Positions 49,770 through 62,336 of a DNA stretch of 64,000 nucleotides are shown here, one piece after another. The translations under genes were made by a program, and so were the position numbers. The DNA lies in NCBI GenBank assembly GCA_033439265.1, contig JAVTVX010000012.1, positions 18,300,501-18,364,500 on the forward strand, written 5' to 3'. The notes under the pieces are model-generated. The model was not told where the DNA came from and ran no database searches. It saw only the letters and a list, made by a program, of their open reading frames with translations. Position 1 is the stretch's first letter; each line of letters opens with the position of its first letter. The stretch comes from Dillenia suffruticosa. Taxonomy: Eukaryota > Streptophyta > Magnoliopsida > Dilleniales > Dilleniaceae.

Positions 49770-51715
49770 TTCTAGTATAATATCTAACGCCTACATCAGG
49801 TCTACTCTAAATATAATCAGACTGAGATACTAATCATAAGTCATCTATCTATGAGATATGGGAGGAGTATGTATCATACTGGTGGGAGTCAGAGAAAACC
49901 GGCAGGGAGACATGAAACAACGGTAGTGTATTATCTCTCTCTACCTGTGTCAGTCTCTCGCCCATAAAACTATCATGATAAGCTCCCCTCTGAGTAGCCC
50001 CCTGAGTGAAAACCTAAGAGAAGTCATCAAATACAGACGTGTAAAAATCTGAAGACTCACCGAAGAAGTAGGAGAAGGTCTTGCGACATTCTCGAGCTGC
50101 TGAGACGGTGGCGGTGACGCATGATCGGTTGAGGGTGGTGGTCGCGTACGTCGTCCTCATCCCCGTCGTTGCCCACGTGGTCGGTTTGCATCACCACCAT
50201 CGTCGTTATCTCTAGCGGGTCTACGTCTGAAAAGATAAGTCATGTCATCTGTCAATGTCGGGATAGCTGAATCAACAAGTCCCCAAGTGTCGTCACCCGA
50301 AGTGTCTCGTAACTTGTGCAATATATCCCACTGTAATAAAAATGTGTTAAATTTAGTTTAAAAGGCAAATAAAAAATATTGATTGACTAAGAGAAATGAA
50401 GATGTAAATTAGTTACCACGTAGGTCAAAAAAGCTCCCTAACAATCAACAAATCTGCGTGAGATGCTGCGAAACCAACTACTGTAAGTAGGATCGAGGTC
50501 AGGTCCGCAACACTAGATTGTCACGTGAGTGCATCCACCGATCAACATAGACTGCATGCTCCACTGTCCAATCGACCTCCGGCGTACCTCGACTGCTCGT
50601 ATCATGAAGTCTATCATCTATGTCACAATGAATCGGAATGTGCTAATATGTTCCAAACTATCGTAACACTATCTGGAAAGTACAACTTCATGATACTAAA
50701 ACAAATCAACGGGACCCGGGCGTGCCAAATATCCCACCTCTTGTAACAGTAGCCGGGGAGGGATGCCGATAACTCATCCGTGTAAGGTACCCATACGACC
50801 AGCTCCATGACCTGCCTATTTAGTCTCTCCCTATACATTGAGACTACATGTGTAAAAAAAAAAGTAACGTCAAAATCTACCATCCACCGAAAAGCAAGCG
50901 GGTCATCCCCATCTCCGTATAACGACCGTCAAATAGGAGCCATATAAGAGAACCGCTCCCACCCCCAAATCTGTAACAAAACTAAAGCGCTACTTATCTC
51001 ACGTGAGTCTGGGTGCGTGGTAATACAAAGTTGCGTATACATATATGCCAGACACGCAGAACCCCAACTATAACTACCTGAAATCTCTAAATCCTCTAAC
51101 AATACTAAAAACTGTAAATATACATAATATATTGTTTTATCACAAAATAACATACTTTGTAACAAAATTAAAATATAAGCCTGTGTCCACTGTGCAATAT
51201 GTATATCATCAACTCCATCGGGCAACTCAGAAAAAAAACTCGGCAAACTACGGCATACTCAAAGTGTAACCTCTAAATGCAATCCGTAGAGGTCCAACAC
51301 CTAATAGTTTCTCATACACATCACCCCACGACACTACCGCAGTCTTATCAACTACAAGATGGCCATCCACAGGTAACTCTAGGATGACCTCTACATCCTA
51401 AAGTATAATAGTTAACTCACCGTGGGGGAGGTGAAAAGTGTGCATCTCTGGCCTCCATCATTCGATTAGGGCTGTAATCAGGTGCCAATCTAACTAAACA
51501 AATCGCAGTCGGGCAACACCTAAAAATCTCAACCGCTAGAGAAAAGGGAGAACTCGCTCATTGATCTGACTATGTTCCTAACGATGTAGCACGGCCTCAT
51601 GTCACCGACAAGTAAGCGAAACGGTCGTATCGTCTCCCTGCCAAACCGTAAAAGAACGGTGACATCATTGTAATCGTAGAAAACTCGGATAAGAAGATCT
51701 AGGATCCATCTACAA
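49770..51715 (-). pseudogene. MULE-3 PMD pseudogene
   Basis: Minus-strand readings include FSELPDGVDDIHIAQWTQAY, LYTQLCITTHPDSREISSAL with LLQIWGWERFSYMAPI, FFTHVVSMYRERLNRQVMEL and a basic, low-complexity C-terminal part, in the same order as in MULE-1. It follows the transposase remnant by about 300 bases on the same strand. It has multiple stops and frameshifts. It sits between the transposase remnant and the U2A' promoter, reading toward U2A'. Confidence 0.82.
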
Positions 51716-51999
51716 AAAAATAAAAAAATTAATTAATACTTCAAATATGATACGTAATATATAATGTGCATTAACCATTAAAAGAAAAACAAAGAATTCG
51801 AAAGTTTAACAAATTCACAATATACGGCATTAATAAAGACATATGAAAAGTCAATGACATATTAATATTTGCGAACATGCATTAACCATTATAATAAAAA
51901 TAAAGGAATCATGATAAATTCACAAACTACGATATAATAACAAATACGTGGGTAATTGTGATTAAAAGACAAATACAATCAATTTTAACGCGATAGGAT

Positions 52000-53863
52000 G
52001 AGACAATGTCATCGTTTATGTCCTTGTCTGCCACAAAGACCACATCTAATTTGTTTTGTACATGTTCTCCGATTATGATCCTCCGCACTATAACTGCGAC
52101 ATGATGACCGCGAAGATGACTCTCGAAAATCTATCTCATTATGATATCGAAATAACTTAGGTCTTCCTGTCATCCGTTGAAGAGATCCATCGGGAATGAC
52201 AATGGGGTACGAACCCATGGGCCATCTAGATTTATCTCCCACCGACAAAAAATGAGACTCGTACACACGAAATTGATGTTCCCATGTATACCATTGACCG
52301 ATAATCATATGCACGTCCATCATCGTTTGTGTCAGTGCAGCGATTATATGCAAACAAGGTATTTTATAAGTTTGCCACTTCCCATATGTGCAATGTTCAT
52401 TATTAACATCGACGATATGTTTGTTACCTTCCTTGTGGCCATACCGAGCTTGTCTATACCTTGTCTCTACCTCAAAGATCCCATCCTCCCTACTAAATGA
52501 AAGCACTATATGGACGTTAGCGGTGTTCATCCATTTCCTAGTATGACATTTGCATATTTCGTGTACGCTCTCCTCTTGCCATTTTCGCTTTCGCTTCAAC
52601 GATTTTAGTCTCAAAGTAGTTTATCGAATTATAAAAAGTTTTAAGTACCAATGCTAAAACAGGCAGATTCCTTGCACCTTTGAGAACGACATTATAACTT
52701 TCACTAATATTGGTCGTCATGTTGCCAAAACGAAAGTCACCGTCGTGCGAAAGGGTCCAATGTTCAGGGGGAATGTTCACAAAGTACTCAGGGCATCATC
52801 TTTTATCTCCTTCAACCTCGCCATATAAACATCAAATTTCTTTTCTTGTCATCGTAAAGTAGCAATAGTGGCGACTCTCTTACAAGTTTAGCTTTTGTGA
52901 TGGGTGTTAAAATTACTAACGACATGTCTCATGCAAAAGTGCCATACAATATTTCGAGGTAACCATCCAAACTCCGGCCAAACAACAGTTGCTCTTATCC
53001 CTTCATGTTGATCTATTTGAGTACATATCGCTGTCCACATTGTAGGGGTTGATCTCCCAACACGAAATTAATATTGATGCTCCACATGATGCATTTTCAC
53101 AAAGTGTATAAGCTCATCCTTCAACTCGAAGATCATTCCTTTCTTCAATTTATCGCTAAAACTCTCATTATCACTTTTCAATCTACAATCTTCCTCGCAA
53201 GTCACATAACTATCTCCTCCTAGTATAGTTCTAATAAAAGGAATTGAGTCATTAACTCCGCTATTAACATATCTTTGACCACCATCAAAGGGTACAGTCG
53301 CTCCAAAAGACCCCAATATTATCTGGTTTGCTGAATTACCACCACTACCACAACGAACTTCTCAAACATCTTATTCTTCATCATCATCCTCTTCTTTTGC
53401 CTCTTCTTTCGTTTCTTCTTCTACTATTTCTTACTTGTCCACATCATTATCCATACCTGCGCTTGTAAGATCCACTCGACATTCGATATCTGGATATTCA
53501 TCCGTATAATCGTAATCTTGTTACACGGATGTACTATCATTGTATGTCTTTATATATAATTCATGCGTCGTATCCACTCCCATACTTACCACAAACTCCA
53601 TCAATTTCAAAACGTCGTCGTCATCACTATTCGTACCGTATATTCCCCTTTGCATGTATGACATGGGACAACGATGATAAATCTATACATGTTGTCTCCT
53701 TAAATTTATCTAAAGATTCTTGCACATTACAGAGACCAACTATTAAATGATGCATTTTTCCTAACCCAAATCAAATTCGAAGGCCACTGTCATAACTGAT
53801 TTTATTCTCAACCGTCACAATTTCATCATTTATGTAATATAACAATCTCACAATATCCGTCAT
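52000..53863 (-). pseudogene. MULE-3 transposase pseudogene
   Basis: Minus-strand order: N-terminal module (MTDIVRLLYYINDEIV), acidic linker, DNA-binding domain start (FELKDELIHFVKMHHVEHQY), then at about 53010 an internal deletion that joins the DNA-binding domain directly to the region of the second catalytic aspartate. After that come MTTNISESYNVVLKGARNLP with the catalytic glutamate, a SWIM finger with altered cysteines (CTYGKWQTYKIPCLHI), and the C-terminal knuckle (CGLCGRQGHKR) cut by a stop. The first catalytic aspartate is lost with the deletion. Several further stops and frame changes are present. Confidence 0.88.
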
Positions 53864-53864
53864 T

Positions 53865-54600
53865 TGTACTCAATATCAAAAAACAATTTATTATTGTTAT
53901 ATGTCAATTTCCATTTAAAATATTACTAAATTCAAATAAATTTTCAATTTAAAAAGATTTTAAAATTAAATCTAAATTAGAAGCCTATTGACAAACCCTA
54001 ATTCGGTTTTAAAATTAAATTTCAAACAAATCGACAAACAATTACTAATAATTAATTTTTTTAAACCCTAAATTCTAATTCGATTCTAAATTTAAAAAAC
54101 TCTAATCCCTAAACAAATCAACATGACAAAGTTAACTAATCTCTAAATTTTTATAAAATCATAATTCGGTTTTAAATACTAATTTTTTATAAAACGGTTC
54201 TAAATCCAAAATTTGTTTAAAACCCTATCCCTAATTTTATCCTAAATTTAAAAAACTCAAAACTCTAATTTTTCTTATTCAATCTATACAAAGTATTATT
54301 CAATGAACTAAAAACACTCAAATTTAACAATGTACATAAAAATTTAATTAATTTAAACATATAAAAATCTTAGGCTTTGCAAATGAAGAAGAAGTTTTTA
54401 CCTTCGCAAGAAATGACTGTGCAGGTCTTCCAAATGCTTGGATCGCCCTCAGTTTAGTATCTCGAGATTGTAGATATCCTTCGATACTGTAGATCGGTCA
54501 TTAGTAAGAGTAGAAGCAGTCGTCTGCGGTGAAAGAGGAGAGAAGAAAGCAGAAAGCACAAGGAAGAAGGAAGAGCAAGAAAGAAGTAAGAAGAAAGAAA
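53865..54600. other. AT-rich 5' region of MULE-3
   Basis: AT-rich sequence with CCCTAA-like strings and a GAAGAAGAAAG-rich tract at about 54540-54610. It parallels the matching part of MULE-2 and MULE-4. No coding frame. Confidence 0.5.
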
Positions 54601-54629
54601 GAAAGAAGGGTGAGGGGGTTTAAGGCACG

Positions 54630-54860
54630 AATTTATCGAGTCTTGAAAACTCGACATGCACTATACATGCATGTCGAGTCTTGAAAACTCAACATGTACT
54701 ATACACGCATGTCGAGTCTTGAAGACTCGACATGCTAGCAGTTAAAGAGGCATGTCGAAAAGACTCGACATGCTAGCAGTTAAAGAGGCATGTCGAGTTT
54801 TCGAGACTCGACATGCATGAACAGTGCATATTGAGTTTTCAAAACTTAACATGTTATGTA
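54630..54860. repeat. MULE-3 right subterminal palindrome array
   Basis: Successive palindromes with arms TGTCG/CGACA and stem AGTC/GACT or AGTT/GACT. A 37-39 base unit (GCTAGCAGTTAAAGAGGCATGTCG... ) is tandemly duplicated at about 54732-54800. Confidence 0.85.
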
Positions 54861-54958
54861 AATTCAGAAATTACTTTTCACGGGAGATATTTTAAATTTT
54901 TTTATGGATATATCAGTACAAATCTCCAAAAAGAAACCCGTCCAAATGAAATTAACAT

Positions 54959-55160
54959 AGCTATGTACGGATATAACCTAAAAAATAAAAAGATTTTAAA
55001 ATAACCGTAAGATAGAAAAATTTCTATTCCTAACATCCATATATCGTGAATTGAACCATATCGTGGGATTCTCATCAATGGATGCCAAATGGATCAAACT
55101 TCTGCATATGCCACTCCCTCGGGTGATGCCAATGAAGGTGAGGAAAATGCTCAAGAGCCA

Positions 55161-55201
<41 letters not shown>

Positions 55202-55395
55202 TCTATCTCTCTCTCTCTCTCTCTTTCCCATCTATCTCTCTCTCTCTCTCTCTCTGAGAGGGGAGTGCCAGGGAGGGGTATGTCACGTCTTGATATCACA
55301 AGTTCAACCCACGACATATGGGAATTAAAAACGAAAATTTTTCTCCCTTACAGTTATTTAAAAATATTTTTTTCGGTTATATCCGTACATGACTG
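54959..55395 (+). mobile_element. Pack-type element with metacaspase fragment, copy A (shortened)
   Basis: Ends of the same lineage (ATGTACGGATATAACC, matched in reverse at 55378-55393). It retains the piece [20 protein letters not shown] at about 55063-55125, which resembles the conserved C-terminal segment of plant type II metacaspases. It lacks about 230 bases present in copies B and C. Long (CT)n runs at 55162-55256 fill the middle. It directly follows the right end of MULE-3. Confidence 0.75.
55162..55256. repeat. (CT)n simple repeat
   Basis: Three CT/TC dinucleotide runs separated by TTTCCCATCTAT inside copy A of the metacaspase-bearing element. Serine/leucine and arginine/glutamate frames here are artefacts. 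Confidence 0.9.
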
Positions 55396-55730
55396 AGATT
55401 AATAACCATAGGGACATAAAAGGTGGGAGCAATAACAATAATAATAATCATCGTCATCATCACCTTAAAAAAAATTAAATAATAGATAGCCACAAGGAAA
55501 GAGCAAAGTAAGGTAAGTGTTTATATTTGAGTATGAGTCTTAAGGTTTTAAAATTAATTTTAAGAAAAAAATTGATACTCATAAGGGATGGATGAAGTGG
55601 GGCAAGCACTAACATTCTAGCCCAACAATGATCGTAAAATTAATAAAAGAAAACTCTTTAAAAGAAATAAAAAGGTATAGAGCTGAAGCAAGATTGTGTT
55701 TGTATGATCCCATGTCTTAAAACTCTATAT
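55396..55730. repeat. Flank segment, third copy of the tandem-duplicated region
   Basis: Matches 60239-60590 and 62992-63340 nearly base for base (for example ATAGATAGCCACAAGGAAAG, AGCTGAAGCAAGATTGTGTT). The match ends abruptly at about 55730, where MULE-4 PMD sequence begins. Confidence 0.85.
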
Positions 55731-55925
55731 ATCGGATGCCCATCCACAGATAACTATAGGAGTACCTTTACATCCTGAAGTGTGATAGTCAACTCGCTGT
55801 GGGGGAGGTGAAAATGTGGGTCTCCGGCCTCCATCGCTCTACTAGGGCTGTAATCAGGTGTCAATCTAACTGAATAAACCGGAGTTGTGCAACGCCCAAA
55901 AATCCCGACCGCTCCAGAAGAGGAA
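55731..55925 (-). pseudogene. MULE-4 PMD fragment (N-terminal part only)
   Basis: The minus strand encodes a decayed FLGVAQLRFIQLD, LITALVERWRPETH-like stretch. It matches 51360-51540 of MULE-3 and 30090-30250 of MULE-1. It is cut off on one side by the duplication junction and joined on the other to the transposase remnant. Confidence 0.75.
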
Positions 55926-58170
55926 TAAACCAGAGTCGTACACACTAAGTTGTTGTTTCCATGTATACCATTTTCCGATGATCATATGCATATCGATCAT
56001 AGTTCGTGTTAGTGCAGCGATTGCATGCGAACAAGGTATTTTATACGTTTGCCACTTCCCGTATATACAATGGTCATTATTAACATCGACGATTTGTTTA
56101 TTACCTCCCTTGTGGCCATATCGGATTTGTCTATGTCCTGTTTCTATCTCGAAAATCTCATTCTCCTTACAAAAAGAGATAATCGTATGGACGTTAGCGG
56201 TGTTCATCCACCGTCCTAGTATGGCATTGGCATACTTTGTGTATCGCTCTTTTTGTCATTTCCACTTTTGCCTCAACAATTCTAGCTTTAAAGTAATTCA
56301 CCGAATTATAAAAGGTTTTAAATACCAAAGCAGAAACAGGAAGATTTTTAGCACCTTTGAGGACTGTATTATAACTTTCACTGATATCGGTCGTCATGTA
56401 CCCAAAACGAAATCCAACATCGTGCGAAAGGATCCACTATTCAGAGGCAATATTCGCAAAGTATTCGGGGCGTCGTTTTTTTATGTCCTTCATTCACATC
56501 ATATATAGATCAAATTTCTTGCGTTGTGGTTGTAAAGCAGCAATAGTGAAGACTCTCTTACATGCTTGACTTTTGTGATGCGTGTTAAAATTACTGACGA
56601 CATGTCTCATGCAAAAGCGCCACACAGCATTCGGACGTGACCACCCAAATTTCGGAGGAGCAACAGTTGCTATCATCCCTTGATGTTGATTTGAACTCAA
56701 ACAAATGAAACCCTTCCTATCTCCAATAGCATAGTCTCGCACACATATCAAAAACTATGACCACAACGCAAGTGACTCTGCATCCACCAAGGCGAATGCC
56801 AACGGGATAATGTGATTCGTTTCTTTCATACTGCATACAATCAACAACTTGTGTTTGTATTTCCCATATAGGTGAATTTCATCTATATTTACTAATGGCC
56901 GATAACTCTTAAATGCTGTGATACTATAATAAATACCCAAAACACAATTTCAAAAATCGTTTCACCATTTGCTCGTGCGCGGACCCAACTTCTATGACAC
57001 ATGTGATCTTGGATTCTTTTGGACTATTGCATCCAAAACTCAAGACAGCTTTTTGTATGATTCATCTCAATCTCCGTATACCATCTCTATGGCCCTTATT
57101 TTAGTAGGTGAAACACGTTTTTGGGAAACTGCATACTGGTTATTTTTATTATAAGGCTTGTAAGAAAAAAAGTTTCATACTTAGGTCTTCCCTTACGTAT
57201 TTAAGAAAATGTCGGGCTATCAAATTTGAATCTAATTGTTTATGATTTTGCATCAATCCAGCATTAGCACATGTGTGCGATCCCTCCACAACAGTTATCA
57301 CAAAGGTATTAAGTAGTCTTATTTTACATGCACGCAACCTCCATCTATAACCATCATCCCTTTTAGTACATATCGCTGTCCACAGTATAAGATTTGATCT
57401 CTCAACACGAAATTGATAATGATGCTCCACATGATGCATTTTCACATAATGTATAAGTTGTTCTTTCGACTCAAATCTCATCTCTTTCTTTAATTTATAT
57501 CTAAAACTCCCATTATCGCTTCTCAATCTATAATCTTTCTCAAAAGTCGCATAACCATCTCCTCCTGGTACATTTCTCATGAAAGGAATTGAGTTATAAA
57601 TTCTGCTATAGACATATTTCCAATCACCACCAATGGGTAGAGGTGCTGAGGAAGACCCTAATATTATTTGGTTCGCAAAAGTACCACCACTACCACGACC
57701 AACTTCTCCAACATCTTTTTCTTCATCAACATCTTTTTCTTCATCATCATTCTCTTCTTTCGCCATTTCTTTCTCATCCAAATCATTATCCACATCTGGG
57801 GTAGCAAAATCCACTCGACAATCGATATATGGATATTCATCCATATAATCACAACTTTTTTGCACGAATGTTCCAGCATTGTATGTCTTTATATACAATT
57901 CATGCATTGTATTCACTCTCATACTCACCGCAAACTCCATCAATACCAAAATATCGTCGTCATCACTTATTAGTACAAATTTGTATCGTACATTCCCCAT
58001 TGCACTGTGACACAGGACAATGATATAAATCTCTACATGTTGTCTCATGAAATTTATCTAAAAACCCCTACACATGACTCGAATTAATTTCGAAACTCCA
58101 CGGTCAAAACCAACTTCATTCTCTCCGTCACAATTTCACCATTTGTGTAACATAATAATTTCATTATTTC
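55925..58170 (-). pseudogene. MULE-4 transposase pseudogene
   Basis: The longest surviving N-terminal frame (57149-58048) runs HVEIYIIVL, GNVRYKFVLISDDDDILVLM, an acidic linker, and the DNA-binding domain (FESKEQLIHYVKMHHVEHHY, GSHTCANAG). The first catalytic aspartate region is VNIDEIHLYGKYKHK (about 56880). The second reads SSNQHQG, with Asn where the other copies have Asp. ISESYN with the glutamate lies near 56385. The SWIM finger is altered (CIYGKWQTYKIPCSHA). At about 55925 the frame passes directly into PMD sequence, so the C-terminal knuckle is deleted. Several stops and frameshifts separate the pieces. Confidence 0.88.
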
Positions 58171-58199
58171 CGCCATTTGTACTCAATATCAAAAAATAA

Positions 58200-59060
58200 T
58201 TTATTACTATAGTATGCCAATATCAATTTAACATAACACTGAATTCAATTCAATTTTCAATTTAATCAAATTTTCAATTAAAACTCTAAATTTAAGATTT
58301 AAACAAATCAACAAACAATTAACCAAATTAGTTAAATAATATTAATTTAACTACAAATAATAAATTTTCTAAAATTACTAATAATAAAATTTTTTAACAG
58401 ACCCTAAACCATAATTTCGTCTAAATTTAAGAAACCCTAATCTCTAAATTAATATTAATTTTCAACAAACCTAAACTCTATACTAAATTCATTTCATTTC
58501 TCAATTTAAATTTAAATAATAAATTTAATTATATTAAAAACCTAAATTTCCCTATACATAATAAATTTAATTAAATTTTCAATTAAAACTTTAAATTTAA
58601 ATTTTAAATAAATCAACATGACAAAATTAACCAAATTAAGTAAATAATATTAATTTAAATACAAATAATAAATTTACAAATTAAACAATTTTTCAAAAAA
58701 CCATAAACTCTAATTTTATTCTAAATTTTAAAAACTCTAATCTCTAAATTAATATTAATTTCCATCAAAGCTAAACCATATACTAAATTCAATTCATTTC
58801 TCAAAATTAACTATAAATAATAAATTTTATTATATTAAAACCGTAAATTTCACTATATATAATAAATTTACTAAAATTTTCAATTAAAACCCTAAATTTA
58901 AAATTTTAAACAATTCAACATGATAAAGTTAACCAAATTAGGTAAATAATATTAATTTAAATACAAATAATAAATTTACAAATTAAACAATTTCTCAAAA
59001 AACCTTAAACCTTAATTTTATTCTACATTTAAAAGACCCTAATTCCTAAATTAATATTAA
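58200..59060. repeat. Three imperfect tandem units of about 300 bp, AT-rich
   Basis: The string (A/T)CAACA(T/A)G..AA(A/G)(T/G)TAACCAAATTA(G/A)GTAAATAATATTAATTTA recurs at about 58307, 58613 and 58917, each time followed by AATAATAAATTTACAAATT-like and CCCTAA-like strings. It lies upstream of the MULE-4 transposase. The second and third units are repeated once more in the tandem duplication at 61321-61800. Confidence 0.75.
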
Positions 59061-59573
59061 TTTCCAACAAATCTAAACCCTAATTTTTCTAACTCAATTT
59101 CTGTAAAATATTGTTCAATAAACAAAAAACACATCAATTTAACAATATACATAAAATTTGAATCAATATAAACATATAAATCTTAAAAATTTGTAGCGAA
59201 CAAACAAGATTTTACCTTCGCCAAATTTCTCCTTACAGATCGTGCACAATTAATTACCTCGAGATTGTAGATATTCTCAGATGCTACAGATCGTGTGCGC
59301 AGTGGGAGCAAATGCAATCGTCCGCGGCGAAGGAAGGAGAGAAGAAAATCAGAAAGGAAGAAGAAAGAAGATGGGAGTTTTAAGTTACGAACATATCAAG
59401 TTTTGAATACTCGACATGTACAATATACATGTCGAATTTTGAACACTCAATATATGTGTGTCATTTTATAAATTATTTTTTCACGGGTGTTGTTTTAAAT
59501 TTTTTTTATTTTTTTGGTGTCTAATCTGTACAAAGCTCAACAGAAAGAGAAACTCGTCCAAATGAAATTGACA

Positions 59574-60238
59574 GTCTTGTACGAATATAACCTAAAAAAT
59601 AAAAAAAATTAAAGCAACCGTAAGAGAGAAAAATTTCTGTTCCTAACCTTCATATATTGTGGGTTGAACCTGTGAATGGTACGTCACGAGTTGAAATCGT
59701 GAAATGGTATGTCGCAATTTGAAATCGCTACATGTGAATATTTCGTGAGTTAAACACTTGACATAGTGTATGTCGCGTCTTCAAAACGAGACATATCACA
59801 TCCTAGCACTCCCCTCTCTCCTCTCTTAGAGAAAGAGAGAGAGAGAGAGATGGGAAAGACAGAGAGAGAGAGATGGGAAAGCTATATTAAGCCTGCATTG
59901 GAAACTGAAGTGGGCAACAAGTAAGAAGTCTACCCCGGAGCAAACAACGTCCAGCTTCCTGATGGTGATATTCTCATCAATGGATGCCAAACGGGTCAAA
60001 CTTCTGCAGATGCCACTTAGTCAGGTGATGCCAATGAAGGCGAGGAAAATGCTCGAGAGCCATCTCTCTGTCTCTCTCTCTCTCTCTAAGAGGGGAGTGT
60101 CGGGGAGGGAAGACGCAACATATCCCCATGTCGCGAGTTCAACCCGCGACATATGGGAGTTAGGAACGGAAATTTTTCTCCCTTACGGTTATTTAAAATT
60201 TTTTTTTTACGTTTTTAGGTTACAACTGTACATGACTC
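59574..60238 (+). mobile_element. Pack-type element with metacaspase fragment, copy B
   Basis: Ends GTCTTGTACGAATATAACC and, reversed, GAGTCATGTACAGTTGTAACC. Inner palindromes have stems such as CGAG and CGTC. The plus strand at about 59880-60030 reads a decayed metacaspase segment ([35 protein letters not shown] then stop). No functional product is expected. Confidence 0.82.
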
Positions 60239-61320
60239 AGATTAATAACCAAGGGGACAGGCAAGGTGGGAGTTATAACAATAATAATAATAATAATCAT
60301 CATCATCTTTTTTATAAAAAAAAAATAAATAATAGATAGTCACAAGGAAAGAGCGAAGTGAGTGGAGTGTTTATATTTGAGTATGAGTCTTAAGGTTTCA
60401 AAATTAATTTTAAGAAAAAAAATTGAAACTCATAAGGGATGGACGAAGTGGGGCAAGCATTAACATTCTAGCCCGACAATGATCTTAAAATTAATAAAAC
60501 AAAATTCTTTAAAAGAAATAAATAGGTATGGAGCTGAAGCAAGATTGTGTTTGTATTATCCCATTTCTTAAAACTCTGTATATAGTTTATTAAGGTAAAA
60601 ATTAACTCATGGAGCACTCATTCAACCATTGAATTTTGCTAACACTGATTTTTGGGAAACTAGTGTGCCACGGAGAGGTTTTTACGGGGTAGCATGTCAA
60701 ATATTTTTCACCGGTCAATAAAATATATAAAAATAAATTTAACATTTAAAATTAAAAAAAAAAAAGATCTTTTCTCTTGAAAATTCACTAATTTGATGTG
60801 ATTAAAAAAATTGAGTTGAGAGGGTTTCTTAGAAATTCTCCTTTTATTATTTTAAGCTTTCCAAATAAATCGTTGTTACACAAAATACAAAATAGTATTA
60901 AAAGAAAATTCACAATAAGATTTTTATCTGAAATTTTCAAATACTCACCGAATTATCTTTTAATAAATTTCATTTATTTTTTGTTGAATGCACAAATACT
61001 CAAACCATAGATAAATTTTAACTTTTAAAAGGATTTTTAAGAAAATTTTTTATTTGTGAATTTTATAGAATTTTGAATATATATTGAATATATATTATAT
61101 ATTAATGAATAGGATTTTGATGATTTTTTTTAATAAGAAAGAAAAAAAAGAAAAGGAAAATTTTAAAGTAAGGAATGGACACGTACCGTACATTCATTTA
61201 GGGTTTTCTAAAGCAAATGATGAGATTAATGTTGGAAATTTTGTAATTAAGGACGAAGAGCGAGAAATTTATGGGAACAAGAGAAGGACAGAATATTTCG
61301 AATCGAGTAATAATATTAAT
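60239..61320. other. Flank of the duplicated segment, nothing coding
   Basis: Contains an (AAT)n run at about 60280-60295 and AT-rich sequence. Small open frames at 60798 and 61084 have no recognisable domain; the matching region of copy 2 carries indels, arguing against coding. Confidence 0.5.
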
Positions 61321-62336
61321 TAAATTTAATTAAATTTTCAATTAAAACATTAAATTTAAAATTTAAATAAATCAACATGACAAAATTAACCAAATTAGGT
61401 AAATAATATTAATTTAAATACAAATAATAAATTTACAAATTAAACAATTTTTCAAAAAACCATAAACTCTAATTTTATTCTAAATTTAAAAAACTCTAAT
61501 CCTTAAATTAATATTAATTTCCATCAAACCTAAACCACATACTAAATTCAATTCATTTCTCAAATTAACTATAAATAATAAATTTTATTATATTAAAACC
61601 CTAAATTTCACTATACATAATAAATTTACTAAAATTTTTAATTAAAACCCTAAATTTAAAATTTTAAACAATTCAACATGACAAAATTAACCAAATTAGA
61701 TAAATAATATTAATTTAAATACAACTAATAAATTTACAAATTAAACAATTTCTCAAAAAACCTTAAACCTTAATTTTATTCTACATTTAAAAAACCCTAA
61801 TCTCTAAATTAATATTGATTTCCAACAAATCTAAACCCTAATTTTTCTAACTCAATTTCTGTAAAATATTGTTCAATGAACAAAAAATACATCAATTTAA
61901 CAATGTACATAAAATTTGAATCAATATAAACATATAAATCTTAAAAATTTACAGCGAACAAACAAGATTTTACCTTCGCCAAATTTCACTTTGCAGATCG
62001 TGCTCAATTAATTACCTCGAGATTGTAGATATCCTCATGTGCTACAGATCGTGTGCGCAGTGGGAGCAAATGCAGTCGGCTGCGGTGGAGGAAGGAGAGA
62101 AGAAAAGCAGAAGGGAAGAAGAAGAAAGAAGGGGGGAGTTTTAAGTCATGAACATATCAAGTTTTGAATACTCAACATGCACAATATGCATGTTGAATTA
62201 TGAACACTCGATATATGTGTGTCATTTTATAAATTATTTTTCCACGGGTGTTGTTTTAAATTTTTTTTTTATTTTTTTGGTGTCTAATCCGTACAAAGCT
62301 CGACCGAAAGAGAAACCCATCCAAATGAAATTGACA

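Larger units (their letters stand above)
49209..54926 (-). mobile_element. MULE-3: degraded transposase + PMD element abutting U2A'
   Basis: The left end starts GAGCTTTGTACGAATATATCC; the right end, reversed, starts GAGATTTGTACTGATATATCC. Flanks CAGAGAGAA (49200-49208) and CAAAAAGAA (54927-54935) match at seven of nine bases. The subterminal palindromes are of the AGTC/GACT type: four decayed units on the left (about 49312-49420) and six or so on the right (about 54630-54860). Part of the right array is a local tandem duplication with GCTAGCAGTTAAAGAGG spacers. The genes lie on the minus strand, transposase then PMD, as in MULE-1. The size of 5.7 kb and heavy decay mark it as older than MULE-1. 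Confidence 0.88.
55731..59538 (-). mobile_element. MULE-4: truncated transposase + PMD element
   Basis: Only the right end is present: reversed, it starts GAGCTTTGTACAGATTAGAC, with decayed AGTC/GACT-type palindromes at about 59390-59460. The left side stops inside the PMD gene at 55731, where duplicated flank sequence abuts. The transposase runs on the minus strand from about 58170. Its right end sits in the same local context as the right end of MULE-3, so the two occupy paralogous sites made by duplication. Confidence 0.82.
58562..61320. repeat. Tandem duplication unit, copy 1 (2.76 kb)
   Basis: Starts TAAATTTAATTAAATTTTCA and holds, in order: AT-rich MULE-4 5' sequence, the MULE-4 right TIR, the metacaspase-bearing element (copy B) and about 1.08 kb of flank. 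The same order recurs from 61321 at an offset of about 2,750-2,760 bases with high identity. Confidence 0.92.

Noticed and set aside
55051-55328. Ser-Leu and Arg-Glu repeat frames
   Set aside because: Encoded by (CT)n simple repeats on either strand.
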